Shown: piece after piece, positions 28,490 to 39,200 of the stretch
Layout of the letters: every line of letters starts with the position of its first letter
How positions within the stretch are numbered: position 1 is the first letter of the stretch
Source: Hyphomicrobiales bacterium
GTDB taxonomy: Bacteria > Pseudomonadota > Alphaproteobacteria > Rhizobiales > JACESI01
Assembly (NCBI GenBank): GCA_039973685.1
Contig: JBDWKL010000018.1
Coordinates: 1 to 64,000, forward strand
Reading direction: 5' to 3'
DNA length: 64,000 nt
Notes under the pieces: model-generated
Told to the model about the DNA's origin: nothing
Databases searched by the model: none
What the model saw: only the letters and a program-made list of their open reading frames with translations
Made by a program: the position numbers and the translations under genes

Positions 28490-29908
28490 GTGTCCCCGCA
28501 GCTTATTACCTTGATCGCTGTTACATCGATCATTTCTCTCGCCAGTTTCTACCTCAGCCCAAAAGCCCGCAGCATCGCCTCCTTCTTTAAAGGGCATAGT
28601 GATGGTAGCGAACTCTCCGCAAAAATTCCTGGCCTTTGGACACTCACCTTCTCGCAAGTTACCACTTGGATTTTCGCCCGCTCCATCATGAACGCGGTAA
28701 TTCTTGGGTACTTTTACGGCATCGGCGGCGCACTTGCTTATGCCGCTTACTACCTCTCATTCCTGACGGGTGCTTGGATTATTCGAAGCCTTCGTTTCCG
28801 TCACGGTTATGACAGTGTGCAAGCCTTTTTAAGCGATAGGTTCGGCGTTGCTGGCACCACAAGCTACAACTTCGTTGTGGGCGTTAGACTGGTGTCTGAA
28901 ATCTTCGCCAACTTGCTGGTCATCGGGCTGTTGTTTGGCGTCGACGGCAGCGCTGCTTACACAGCGTCCATCTTAATTGTCGGTGGTGTCGCTCTTGGTT
29001 ATTCAGTCATGGGCGGCCTCAATGCATCACTTAAAACTGACGTTTTTCAAATGGTCTTTTTCATTGCCGTTTTGGGTGTTTTATTGGGCTTCGTCTTCTC
29101 AACTGGTTCGCTTGATATGAGCGCCGTTTATGCCTCCACTCCTGATGTTGATAACCCAGGTTGGATTTTGCTCGCCGTCGCCTTCTTGCAGGTTTGGAGT
29201 TACCCGCTGCATGATCCCGTTATGATGGATCGCGGCTTTATCGCTGACCGTAAAACCACCTTGGCAAGTTTTTATCATGCTGGTTGGATTTCTGTTTTAT
29301 GCATCTTAGCCTTCGGCCTCATCGGCGTTTGGGCAGGGCTTGAAAAATTGGCTGATGAGAATTTCACATCTTCGCTTGGACGATTGATTGGCGAATGGCC
29401 GCTTGTCTTGTTCAACATCGCGCTTGTCATCTCCTGCATGTCCACATTGGATTCAACCTTTTCCAGCACAGCGAAATTGACAATCGTGAATATGGGGCTT
29501 GGCAAAGAGACCATTCAAAACGGGCGCATCGCCATGGTCGTCTTTTTAATCGGCGGATTGTTGATGGTGTTCTTCGGCTCGAAAGATTTGTTCTCAGCCG
29601 TGGCCGTTTCTGGCACCGCCTCGATGTTCTTAGCCCCTGTGATTTTCTTCTCCCTCTGGATGGGCCGCACAGACATTCCGGTTTGGAGCTACCTCGCTTC
29701 ATTCGCCAGCGCGATGATTGCAGCAACACTCTATTTTACAGAGTCATCAGGCTACACAGATATCATCAACCCAATGACCGGACTGGAGCACAAATACGCC
29801 AAGCTCTTACTTCTGTCAGCAGGGACAACGTTAGTTGGATGTGGTGCGTTTTTATTGGGAATGGCAACATCTTCTGCCACCGAAGAACAAACCACCCTCT
29901 CACCCTAA
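28490..29908 (+). CDS. Sodium:solute symporter (SSS family)
   Basis: A 472-residue membrane protein with about 13 hydrophobic segments. GLWTLTFSQVTTWIFARSIMNA and GYSVMGGLNASLKTDVFQ are typical of the SSS/LeuT-fold family. It starts with GTG behind a weak site, 115 bases after the 5-oxoprolinase gene, and ends one base before the convergent SDR gene. It may be a second importer for the same pathway; the substrate is not identifiable. Confidence 0.85.
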   Translation: MSPQLITLIAVTSIISLASFYLSPKARSIASFFKGHSDGSELSAKIPGLWTLTFSQVTTWIFARSIMNAVILGYFYGIGGALAYAAYYLSFLTGAWIIRSLRFRHGYDSVQAFLSDRFGVAGTTSYNFVVGVRLVSEIFANLLVIGLLFGVDGSAAYTASILIVGGVALGYSVMGGLNASLKTDVFQMVFFIAVLGVLLGFVFSTGSLDMSAVYASTPDVDNPGWILLAVAFLQVWSYPLHDPVMMDRGFIADRKTTLASFYHAGWISVLCILAFGLIGVWAGLEKLADENFTSSLGRLIGEWPLVLFNIALVISCMSTLDSTFSSTAKLTIVNMGLGKETIQNGRIAMVVFLIGGLLMVFFGSKDLFSAVAVSGTASMFLAPVIFFSLWMGRTDIPVWSYLASFASAMIAATLYFTESSGYTDIINPMTGLEHKYAKLLLLSAGTTLVGCGAFLLGMATSSATEEQTTLSP

Positions 29909-30700
29909 TCACCCCAATTTCTTAAATCCAAATGCCGCCGTAGCGAGCCTGCGTAATCTTGTTGGCAACAATCGTGCGGGTGCCGTGATTAAGACGAGAA
30001 CGAGTGGAAAAGCGGCGTAGGGCTTTAAGCGGTCGAAGGCGTGTTTGGTTTTGGCCGCTGCTTGTTCGGCTGTCATGGTGAAAGGCCGAAAACTGCGCGA
30101 GCGGGTTATCATGTCTGTTTTGATGTATCCTGGGCAGACCACGCTTACTTCGATATCGCGTTTTGCTAGGTGCTCTCCCATCGCCTCGCCGAAGGCTTTA
30201 ACGCCTGCTTTTGAGGCGCTATAGGCAGCAATGCCTCCAATGGGTTGAATGGCCGATAAAGAAGCGACAATACCGATTTGTCCACGGGTACCGTTTTCAA
30301 ATTTATCTTGGCCGCGCATGATCCGTTCTGCAGCAAAGGTCAGTGTCATCACTGCTTTCATGTTTGTATCGACCTGCTGATGAGCAATTTCAATCGACTT
30401 ATCTTCGCCCATCTCATCGTTGGTCATCATGATGCCCGCATTGGCGACAACCAGATTAATCGGACCATAAGCTGCAATTGATGCTAACCAGTTCTCAACC
30501 GCTGATACGTCGCATACATCAACAGTTTGCACATGAGCCTCAGCGCCTTTGTCACGACAAAGCGCAGCCACCTCTTCCAAGCGTTTCTCATTGCGAGCGG
30601 AGAGGAATAACTGTGTTCCTTCACCGGCATAGCTCAGAGCCAGCGCTTTGCCAAGACCTGCGCTGGCACCTGTAATGGCAATTATCTGTGTGTTTTTCAT
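29909..30700 (-). CDS. Short-chain dehydrogenase/reductase
   Basis: A 263-residue classical SDR: cofactor motif TGASAGLG (about 10-17), NAG at about 89-91, catalytic Ser in VASLSA and YSASK (about 160-164). The hydrophobic, basic C terminus suggests membrane association. The start is set at the ATG at 30700; an upstream in-frame extension would overlap the divergent gene and has no typical SDR sequence. It is divergent from the FAD oxidoreductase (128-bp spacer), so the two may be co-regulated. Substrate unknown. Confidence 0.85.
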   Translation of the reverse strand: MKNTQIIAITGASAGLGKALALSYAGEGTQLFLSARNEKRLEEVAALCRDKGAEAHVQTVDVCDVSAVENWLASIAAYGPINLVVANAGIMMTNDEMGEDKSIEIAHQQVDTNMKAVMTLTFAAERIMRGQDKFENGTRGQIGIVASLSAIQPIGGIAAYSASKAGVKAFGEAMGEHLAKRDIEVSVVCPGYIKTDMITRSRSFRPFTMTAEQAAAKTKHAFDRLKPYAAFPLVLVLITAPARLLPTRLRRLATAAFGFKKLG

Positions 30701-30828
30701 AATTACTCGATGCGGTATAAAACAATGATGCGGCACAGTTAGCATATTCAACGAACTGCGCCTATAAGGGTAGATGAATGCGCAGGGCGCTGGTTTACAA
30801 TCATCCATTGTTTGTGGGTTGTGGTTAT

Positions 30829-32142
30829 ATGAAAATTATCATTGCAGGCGCTGGAGCTTCAGGTTTGGCGGCCGCCACGTGGCTCACAAAACTTGGCCAT
30901 GAGGTTGAAGTTTTAGAAGCAACAGACCGTGCTGGTGGGCGTGCAAAAATTGCGAAACGTCCGCAGTCTGATGACCTGTTCGATGTGGGAACGCAGTACT
31001 TTCATTCCAACTATAAACGCGCCCGTTCTTTGTTGCGCGATTGTGGTTTGCACAAAGACCTACACATGATCAATGGACCGACCCGCTTTTTCGACAAAAG
31101 GAAAAAATCTGGCTCGTTTCTCGTCCACCACTGGTTTCCTTACATTGCGTCCGGCTCTATCTGGGACAATATACGGCTGATTTTTTCGGGTGGTTGGCAG
31201 ATGTTGCGCCATCCAATCAACCCTTATGCAGTCGGCAATTATGATTATATCGACGCAAAGTCTGCGAAGGAACTCGTCCCAAATGAATTTGAGTGGGAAT
31301 ATAATGCCCGCGCACTCATTTCTGTTGGTTCCTTAGTTGAACCAGATCAGATCGAGGAGAAGCAGTCCTATCTTCAGGTTTTACGGTTGATGCGTATTAT
31401 TGTCCCGACCAATTACCTATCGCTCAATCACGGTATGCCCGCGTTTCATGAAGCAATGGCAGCCAAGCTTACAGTGCACTACAACACGCCTATTTCATCA
31501 CTGATTATGAAGGGTGAGAAGGTTGGCGGTGTTGTAACGGCTAGTGGTGAAACCATCGAAGCAGATCACACAATTCTTGCCATGCCACCAAGTGCTACTT
31601 CCGCGATTATTCCAGATGACTGGGCTACAGAACAAGACTTCTTACAAAGTATTTCCCATCCGCCGATGATGGTCGTAACCCTGTTTTTAGATCGCGCTTT
31701 AGAGACAAAAGTCTGGTCTTATGTTTTCCGAGAAGAAGATGACAAATTGATAAGCTTTTGTGTCGATGGCGCAAAGCGAAACCCAAACATGGCCCCCACT
31801 GGCAAGGCAGCCCTTCAAGCGTGGATTTGCTATCCAGCTTGTGAAAAACTCACAGCCCTAAGCGATGATGAAATCACAGCCACCGTCGCCGCGGAGCTAC
31901 AAGAGCATTTTCCAGACATTCAAAATCAGATTGAACACAGCCACGTTCAACGCCATGCTCAATCTGTGCCGCAAGCAAAGCCAGGGCATAATGCAGCAGC
32001 CCGCTCTTTCTTAGAACTGGTTGATCAACGTGACGGTATCGAATTTTGCGGCGATTATTTTTCAGGCGGCTATCTAGAATGTGCACTTTGGAGTTCTGAA
32101 CGTGCGGTAACACGCATCACAGGCAAAAAAGGCTTCTACTAG
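30829..32142 (+). CDS. FAD-dependent oxidoreductase (amine oxidase/desaturase-like)
   Basis: A 437-residue flavoprotein with the dinucleotide motif GAGASGLAAATWL at the N terminus. Next comes the FAD-contacting LEATDRAGGRAK and a C-terminal GDYFSGGYLECALWSSERA, typical of the flavin amine oxidase/phytoene desaturase group. The start at 30829 puts the Rossmann motif at residues 5-17; an ATG at 30778 adds 17 unlikely residues. The stop overlaps the convergent capsule-type gene by four bases. The physiological substrate is unknown; lipid or isoprenoid oxidation is possible. Confidence 0.8.
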   Translation: MKIIIAGAGASGLAAATWLTKLGHEVEVLEATDRAGGRAKIAKRPQSDDLFDVGTQYFHSNYKRARSLLRDCGLHKDLHMINGPTRFFDKRKKSGSFLVHHWFPYIASGSIWDNIRLIFSGGWQMLRHPINPYAVGNYDYIDAKSAKELVPNEFEWEYNARALISVGSLVEPDQIEEKQSYLQVLRLMRIIVPTNYLSLNHGMPAFHEAMAAKLTVHYNTPISSLIMKGEKVGGVVTASGETIEADHTILAMPPSATSAIIPDDWATEQDFLQSISHPPMMVVTLFLDRALETKVWSYVFREEDDKLISFCVDGAKRNPNMAPTGKAALQAWICYPACEKLTALSDDEITATVAAELQEHFPDIQNQIEHSHVQRHAQSVPQAKPGHNAAARSFLELVDQRDGIEFCGDYFSGGYLECALWSSERAVTRITGKKGFY

Positions 32143-33440
32143 AACCACGGCACTTCCACACTTGCCTTGATCTTGTATCGCGGCGGCAGCAACTCGTAAG
32201 CATCGCTCCCATTCACCCCGCGGCCAAGAAGCTTGGCTGTAGCTGCTTCAATACCCTGCTCCATGGCTAGGTTGGAATAAAACCCGCCAGGAATTTGAAC
32301 CGTCGCTTTGATGGTTTTCAAAAATGCCGCAGACAATTCAGGGTCCGGTGGTTTTCGATTTGACCAAAAGTCATCAATAAAACCTTGGAAACTTAAACCC
32401 TCGACATCAAAAATCGCAGCACCAAGCGTTATAAACGGCACGCCTAAGGATAATGCTGAAGTTCCAACCGTACTATTGACCACAATCAAGCCGAGACTGT
32501 TTGCCAGTAGCAAGTCTAGATTGCCGCCATCGACAAACACCACTTTATCCTCAACACCGTTTTCCCGCGCTAAACGCGGCACAACACGGCTCCAATTGAC
32601 GACACCTGCATCAAGCGGATGTTGCTTTACCACGATGCGGGCATTTTCATCGGCATTCAGCTTGAACGACTGAAAGACAAGATCAAGCGCGCGCTCTTGA
32701 TCATCAAAAGGCGAATGCGATCTGATTTGATAGTCGGTATTCAATTGAAGAGCATAGACGAAATAAGGCTTCTCTTGAGCGTGCGCCACCACATCATCAA
32801 CGATATGATCTGCTTGCTTGTTCCTTCTCTTCTCACCAAAAAGTCTCATGATCCAGAAAAAGTATTCATGGATTGGATGATAGATAGAGTGGAACTTGTA
32901 AAACGGGTAAAGCCAGAAAAAAAACACCGTTGAGAGCTTATAACAAACATCCCAAAAGGCCATTCGTGCAAAATAGCGGTCGGGGTCAGCCGCTGGCACA
33001 TCAACTTCATCTACTTGATTGGCAATCGCCAAAATCTTTTTTGGATCGTTGGGAAAATGCGACAAGCTACTCATACCATAGCGCTCAATCGTCAACCAAT
33101 TTGGTCGCAAATATCCAAGCTCAATAACGGTAACTTCAACACCAAGCGCTCTCGCTTTTTCTATCGCAACACGGTGATGAGGCCGACAATCGCCCAGTAG
33201 AATAATATCCGTTACGTTTTTGTCTTTGAGAAACTCTTCAAGGTAATTTGGCCAGTTTTTTAAACGTCCACGAAAGTTACGCGCACCGCCAGAACGCCAA
33301 AACAACCAATCGCCAAATCCTAAATTGATGCGATGTGCATCATGACCTTCTGTGCGTAATCGTTCGGCCAGCCGTGAAAAAAACGGCGACATCGGTCCTT
33401 GCAGAAATAAAAAAGTGCGCTTGTTTTTGTTATCGGTCAA
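32139..33440 (-). CDS. Capsular polysaccharide biosynthesis/export protein (KpsS/LipB-like)
   Basis: A 433-residue protein resembling KpsS/LipB-type capsule proteins: an N-terminal FLFLQGPMSPFFSRLAERL, a GD-CRPHH segment (DCRPHH), and a later VVKQHPLDAG followed by VNSTVGTSALSLGVPFITLG, where KpsS glycosyltransferases bind the nucleotide sugar. KpsS and KpsC add Kdo linkers to phosphatidylglycerol for capsule export. No kpsC, kpsE or kpsM is present in the window, so the role is isolated. It is divergent from the LTA-synthase-like gene (133-bp spacer). Confidence 0.8.
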   Translation of the reverse strand: MTDNKNKRTFLFLQGPMSPFFSRLAERLRTEGHDAHRINLGFGDWLFWRSGGARNFRGRLKNWPNYLEEFLKDKNVTDIILLGDCRPHHRVAIEKARALGVEVTVIELGYLRPNWLTIERYGMSSLSHFPNDPKKILAIANQVDEVDVPAADPDRYFARMAFWDVCYKLSTVFFFWLYPFYKFHSIYHPIHEYFFWIMRLFGEKRRNKQADHIVDDVVAHAQEKPYFVYALQLNTDYQIRSHSPFDDQERALDLVFQSFKLNADENARIVVKQHPLDAGVVNWSRVVPRLARENGVEDKVVFVDGGNLDLLLANSLGLIVVNSTVGTSALSLGVPFITLGAAIFDVEGLSFQGFIDDFWSNRKPPDPELSAAFLKTIKATVQIPGGFYSNLAMEQGIEAATAKLLGRGVNGSDAYELLPPRYKIKASVEVPWF

Positions 33441-33573
33441 CGGATCGCCGGAACTTCCGGTCTCCTCATCTGTTCAACTGTTTTATGCCGCTGATATGAT
33501 TTGTCGGTCTTTAAAATCACGTATCTATTTATTTTGCCCTTGCCGATATCCACTAACCGTTTTAGATGGAACA

Positions 33574-35067
33574 ATGCAACTGCTTTTATTACTTGTCCTT
33601 ACCGTTGTCTGCGCGACATTAATCGAGCGGTTCCATTCACCCAAAGGCCCATGGCTTGCCGCCAGCCTGCCCGCTTACCTTATGCGGCTCACGATATTTG
33701 TCGGCTTATTCTTCATCGATTTTGCTCTGACATGGCGCGGTATACATGCGTTTGTTTTCACCCAAGCTGTCGTACTGCTGGCCAACCGAGTATCGCTGGG
33801 GAAAACCAGTGTTTTGCAAGAGCCGCTGGTGTTCAGCGATTGTATTTTATACATCGATGTATTCCGCTATCCGGAATTGTTTCACATTACGCCCAAGCTA
33901 GCCAAGCTCATCTTATTGGGATTTGTGTCTGCTGGTTTCGTGATTATTTTTACGACCACCTTTGAAACACCGCTTGCAGGCCATGATGTTTCGCACTGGA
34001 GAGCCATCGCTTTTGGCATGATCGCAACCATTTTAGCAGCCCCATTCATCCCGCTGACACAGCCATTGATGAAGGGTTGGGTTAGTCGCTTTATCATAAG
34101 ACCAGACATCCAAGAAGATTGTCGCAAATATGGGCTTTTAACCGTATTTGTGGGCTATTTTATCCATTGGTTAGCCGCGGATAGATCCGCGCTCGTTCAA
34201 GCTAAAAAAGAACACTCAAAAACCCCAACTGCACCAATTTATGATCAAATAATCATCATCCAATCTGAAGCTTTTTGCGACTTAAGACGGTTTGGTGCAA
34301 AGAATGTGTCGTTGCCAAACCTTGATCGGTTGAAAAGCGAGACATTGCAGTATGGGCTTTTTGAAAGCGCATTTTCTGGGGGATACACACAGCGAACTGA
34401 ATTTGCTGTTCTAACGGGATTAAGTGTCGAGGATATCGGATTCGATCGATATTACCCTTATTTTAAAACCACAGATTTTAGCTCTCTGTCACTTCCCCAA
34501 AGCTTAGTCGACAATGGCTACCGCACCACTTTTATCCATCCATTTATGGAGAAGTTTTTCGGACGTAAGAAGGCCATGCCAGCTATGGGCTTTGAAAAGC
34601 TAATGATGAAAGGTGACCTATCTGAGCTTGCAACATACGGTCCACACACATCCGATCACGCGTTGGGTGAGTACCTTATTTCAACCTCGAAAAAAGCACT
34701 CGATGCAAATGACAAAAAAGACTTCTTTTTCATAACAACAATGGAAAATCACGCCCCGTGGTATGAAGGCCGCCTTCCAGATTTTCCTGAGTTGGGCGCT
34801 GTGGATGTCTATTGCAAGCATATTGAAAACGCAGATGCTATGCTGGGGCAAGTTGTTGACTATTTAGACGCGCAAGAAGGTCGCTTCTTGTTACTCTTTT
34901 ACGGCGACCATTTGCCACTATTAATGGATTTCGCCAATCCGTTCCCAAGCGGAGAGACCGATTACCTCTTGCTTGAGCTTGGAACGCAAAAATCGAAAGC
35001 AACGAGCGTTCAAAAAGATATTGCAGCGTGGGATGTTCAAGCGTTGATCAAAGGTTTGAACCAATAG
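33574..35067 (+). CDS. LTA synthase-type sulfatase-fold phosphotransferase
   Basis: A 497-residue protein. Several N-terminal transmembrane helices (about 1-190) are followed by an extracytoplasmic sulfatase/alkaline phosphatase-fold domain with QSEAF (metal site), a Thr nucleophile candidate in GGYTQRTEF, and FYGDHLP (metal site). This is the plan of lipoteichoic acid synthase, OpgB and related phosphoglycerol or phosphoethanolamine transferases. The ATG at 33574 is chosen over an upstream in-frame start inside the divergent gene because hydrophobic sequence begins there. A role in decorating a surface glycan is likely. Confidence 0.8.
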   Translation: MQLLLLLVLTVVCATLIERFHSPKGPWLAASLPAYLMRLTIFVGLFFIDFALTWRGIHAFVFTQAVVLLANRVSLGKTSVLQEPLVFSDCILYIDVFRYPELFHITPKLAKLILLGFVSAGFVIIFTTTFETPLAGHDVSHWRAIAFGMIATILAAPFIPLTQPLMKGWVSRFIIRPDIQEDCRKYGLLTVFVGYFIHWLAADRSALVQAKKEHSKTPTAPIYDQIIIIQSEAFCDLRRFGAKNVSLPNLDRLKSETLQYGLFESAFSGGYTQRTEFAVLTGLSVEDIGFDRYYPYFKTTDFSSLSLPQSLVDNGYRTTFIHPFMEKFFGRKKAMPAMGFEKLMMKGDLSELATYGPHTSDHALGEYLISTSKKALDANDKKDFFFITTMENHAPWYEGRLPDFPELGAVDVYCKHIENADAMLGQVVDYLDAQEGRFLLLFYGDHLPLLMDFANPFPSGETDYLLLELGTQKSKATSVQKDIAAWDVQALIKGLNQ

Positions 35068-35089
35068 CAATGGCGCGAAAGCAATCGTT

Positions 35090-35488
35090 CTAAGACTTCT
35101 CGCCGCTCCAACGTTCGCCAGCGGTTCGTCCGTATTTTTGAAAGTCTCCAACAGCTTCATACCACTTGCCATCAAATGAACTAAAGTCGTCTGAAAATGT
35201 TACGTTAAAATCGCCTGATCCAAACCTATCATGCCAAATACAATAAAGGTTCAAGTTCGTAAGCTGGCAATTTGTCAATTCACCCGTTTCAATTCCGCCG
35301 TCATATTTGAATTTATATACACCGCTGATTTCTCTGGCGTTAGAAAGAGAAAAAATAGTAGTCCCAGCAGTTTCCCGACCTGATGTAATAACACCATTAT
35401 ATGTGCCGACAATATTTTCAGATGCGGCAACTGACAATGTTCCCCATGCGAGAAACCAGAATGGTACGGTAAAAAATAGCTTTAACAA
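35090..35488 (-). CDS. Hypothetical secreted protein
   Basis: A 132-residue protein with a signal peptide (about 1-22, ending AAS) and a beta-rich mature part with two cysteines (about 73 and 82, in NCQLTNLNLYC) that could form a disulfide. I do not recognise a family. It is convergent with the LTA-synthase-like gene and upstream of cobO on the same strand, without obvious functional link to either. Confidence 0.6.
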   Translation of the reverse strand: MLKLFFTVPFWFLAWGTLSVAASENIVGTYNGVITSGRETAGTTIFSLSNAREISGVYKFKYDGGIETGELTNCQLTNLNLYCIWHDRFGSGDFNVTFSDDFSSFDGKWYEAVGDFQKYGRTAGERWSGEKS

Positions 35489-35584
35489 TTTTCAAATCCT
35501 CCAGCTTGTTTGGGTATCTATCCAAAGGTAATCGCAACCCCGGTTAGGCCACATCGAATAATAGCCACTCCAACAAAAGAAGTT

Positions 35585-36202
35585 TTAAAACTCAACACCT
35601 GCCTGTGCTTTCACGCCGCTTCTAAATGGGTGTTTGATCAGTTCCATTTCAGTCACCAAATCAGCCACTTCAATTATTTCATCCTTGGCGTTACGGCCTG
35701 TGATGATGACGTGTTTGTCTTCTGGTTTATTTTTCAAAACCTCAACCACTTCTTCCACCGGCAGATAATCGTAGCGCAGCACGATGTTCAGCTCATCACA
35801 GAGCACCATTTTGATGTCTGGATTGGCGATCATTAGCTTTGCTTCTTCCCATGCAGCGCGCGCAGAATCGATGTCGCGTTGGCGATCTTGCGTTTCCCAT
35901 GTGAAGCCTTCGCCCATGGCTTTGATGGTAATTTGGTCAGGGAACTTCTCAAGCACATCGCGCTCGCCCGTTTCCCATGCGCCTTTGACGAACTGGACCA
36001 CACCGACGTTAAACCCATGACCGAGAGAGCGGAATACCATGCCGAAAGCTGCCGTGGATTTTCCCTTGCCCTTGCCGGTATGCACGATCACAAGGCCGCG
36101 CTCTTCCGTTTTGGTCGCTAGGATTTTGTCGCGAGCGGCTTTCTTCTTGGCCATTTTTTCTGAATGGCGTGCATTGATTTCTTCTTCGGTCTTTTCGGTC
36201 AT
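35585..36202 (-). CDS. cobO: Cob(I)yrinic acid a,c-diamide adenosyltransferase
   Basis: CobO (CobA/BtuR type) transfers the adenosyl group from ATP to cobalt. The 205-residue protein has the P-loop HTGKGKGKSTAAFG (about 37-50), GMVFRSLGHG and VLCDELN. The start at 36202 forms an ATGA overlap with the cobN stop, so the two are translationally coupled; an in-frame ATG at 36253 would lie well inside cobN. Confidence 0.95.
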   Translation of the reverse strand: MTEKTEEEINARHSEKMAKKKAARDKILATKTEERGLVIVHTGKGKGKSTAAFGMVFRSLGHGFNVGVVQFVKGAWETGERDVLEKFPDQITIKAMGEGFTWETQDRQRDIDSARAAWEEAKLMIANPDIKMVLCDELNIVLRYDYLPVEEVVEVLKNKPEDKHVIITGRNAKDEIIEVADLVTEMELIKHPFRSGVKAQAGVEF

Positions 36203-39200
36203 GTCGATATCTCCTCCAACAAACCATAGGCGGAATTTAGCTTCGGCGTCCATAGGCCGCGATCAATTGCTTCCTTGAGACGCTCTGAAATTTCGGTGAG
36301 GGCAGGCGCGTTATTTTCCTCGATAAAGGCACGCACTTCTTCATCAGCGATATAAGCATCAAAAGCCATATCAAAATGATGGTCTTTCACAGCCCCCGTG
36401 GTGGCTGCAAAAGCAAACATATAATCAACTGTGGCAGCGATCTCAAAAGCACCCTTATAGCCATGCCGCATAACGCCCTTAATCCATTTTGGATTAGCAA
36501 CACGCGAACGCATGACACGGCCAATTTCTTCTTCTAACGAGCGAATAACAGGGCGCTCAGGGCGGGAATGGTCGTTGTGATAAACCTTTGGCCGCTTGCC
36601 AGAAGTGGTTTCCACAGCTGCTGTCATGCCGCCTTCAAACTGATAATAATCATCGCTATCTAAAAGATCGTGCTCGCGGTTGTCTTGGTTATGGATCACC
36701 GCTTCAATGCTTGAAAGACGCGCTTTAAAATCATCATGCTTGGCCTCGCCCTTAAGCTTCGCGCCGTAAGCATAACCGCCCCATTCCATATAGGCATTGG
36801 CAAGATCGGTTTGATCATCCCAGATTTTCTCGTCAATCAAGGCCTGCAGCCCCGCGCCATAGGCACCGGGTTTTGACCCGAAAATGCGAATTGGGTTTTC
36901 GCTCTTTGTAAGCGGGTTTTCTGCTTCTTCTTCATCCAAGGCAGCGACGGCTTGAACGGCAGAATCAAACAAAGCAATTTGCGCTGGAAAGGCATCACGG
37001 AAAAAGCCAGATATGCGCAAGGTGACATCCACGCGTGGTCGGCCAAGTTTTGCAAGGGGGGTAATCTCAAATCCTGTCACGCGCCAACTTGCAGGGTCCC
37101 ATTTTGGCTTCACCCCAATCAGGGCTAAAGCCTGCGCAATGTCATCACCGCCTGTGCGCATATTGGATGTGCCCCAGACTGACAAACCAAAGCTCTTAGG
37201 CCATGCGCCATTGTCTTGGAAATAGCGCTGAATGAGCAAAGAGGCTGACTTCTCACCAAGCGCCCAAGCTGCAGGCGTTGGCAAGGTTCGGTTATCAATT
37301 GAAAAGAAATTGCGCCCTGTCGGAAGCACATCCAACCGCCCACGTGTTGGGGCACCAGAAGGGCCAGCGGGAACGAATTGACCGTTCAAACCTTTGACGA
37401 GATTACCAAGTTCATTAGGCCCGCAAGATTGGAGTTTCGGGCGAATGGTGCTTTCCAATGCTTCAAGGACAGTTGTTGAAGAAAACGGCTCATCCTCAGA
37501 GCCTGATTGTTGGATCAAGTCTGACAACGTGGAATGCGACGTTACAAGCTTTTGCGCCAAGAGTTCCAAGCGCTCGACCGTGTCACCAACACTGCGCCAT
37601 GGGCTAGCATCCAACTCAGCCAAGACAGATGGTTTTTCACCGTCCCATTGGTTTGAAAAATCACAATCCAACGGATCAAAATCAAAACCCAAATCACCAG
37701 CCAAAGCGCGGATCAGGGATTGATCACCGCCCTCACCCAAACGGCGCGGCACCCGAGTGAGTGCGACTAATAAATCGCGTTCCTGCTCACCCTCAGGCGA
37801 GAGACCCAGCACATGCAAACCATCGCGGATTTGCGCCTCTTTCAGATCGCACAGGTAGGCATCTAGTTTTTGGAGTGCGTCATCTTCTCCATCGTCATCT
37901 GAGATGCCAGCATCAAGGTCGAGTTTTTCAGCCCGCACCAAATCAAGAATGTGTTTGCGCAACAGCGTCAGGCGGCGCGGATCAAGGCCGCTGGCGAGAT
38001 AATATTCATCCACCAAAGCCTCAAGGTCTTTAAGCGGGCCATAAGTCTCTGCGCGGGTGAGCGGCGGGGTGAGATGGTCGATGATGACAGCAGAAGAACG
38101 ACGCTTTGCCTGTGTGCCCTCACCCGGGTCATTGACGATGAACGGATAGAGATTTGGCAACGGACCAAGGACCGCCTCGGGGTAACATTCCTCAGACAAG
38201 GCCAACGCTTTACCCGGAAGCCATTCTTGATTGCCGTGCTTACCATTATGAATTGCTGCATGAATGCCGAACCGCTCACGCAACCAAATATAAAACGCGA
38301 AATAGCCATGAGGCGGTACGAGATCTGGTGAATGGTAGGTTTCTTTCGGGTCGATATTATAGCCACGGGCAGGCTGAATGCCGACGGCGATATTACCATG
38401 CATTTGCAGTGCAAGTTGAAATGCGCCGCCTTTTACAAAAGGGTCTTTGGATGGCTCGCCCCAGCGCTCCAGAACTTCATCGCGCAATTTTTGCGGGAGC
38501 GTTGCAAAGGCTGTTTCATAGTCTGCAACGGACAATTGCGCGGTACTGATCCCGCGTGTTTCTGCGTTGGTAGTGCCGTCTAAAAGCTGGTGCACCAAGG
38601 TCGTGCCGTCAGCTGGAATACCCTCAACCTGATAACCTTCGCCATCCAACGCTTTTAAAATCTCAATCGTGCTTTGTGGCGTGTCATAGCCGACGCCGTT
38701 GCCAATGCGTCCATCGCGGTTTGGGTAATTGGCTAGGATGATCGCAACCTTGCGCTCACTATTCTCAGCGTTGCGAAGCTTTACCCAGTGCTTGGCTAGT
38801 TTTGAGACATAGGCAATGCGGTCTTGCTGCGGCTCATAGGTGACAATATTGGTTTGTGTTCGCTCATCAAATTGGGCGGCAGACTTAAACGAAACCGCGC
38901 GGCTCATGATGCGGCCATCAAGTTCTGGCAGCACCACATGCATAGCTAAATCACGGGCGGAGAGGCCTTGAATATCATCTTCCCACGCTTGCTTAGAGCT
39001 TGAAGAAAGCACCACTTGCAGTACAGGACAATCCGCTTCTTCAAACGGATTGAGGCTTTCGCTTCCATCATAACTTGAGACGGCAAAGCCCGTTGTATTG
39101 AGGATCACCGAAGGTTCTGCCTCGCGCACCACTTCATCAAGTAGCGCCATGGCGAGCGGGTCTTTTAAGCTTGGCACGAAGATCGGCAGCGCGTTGATGT

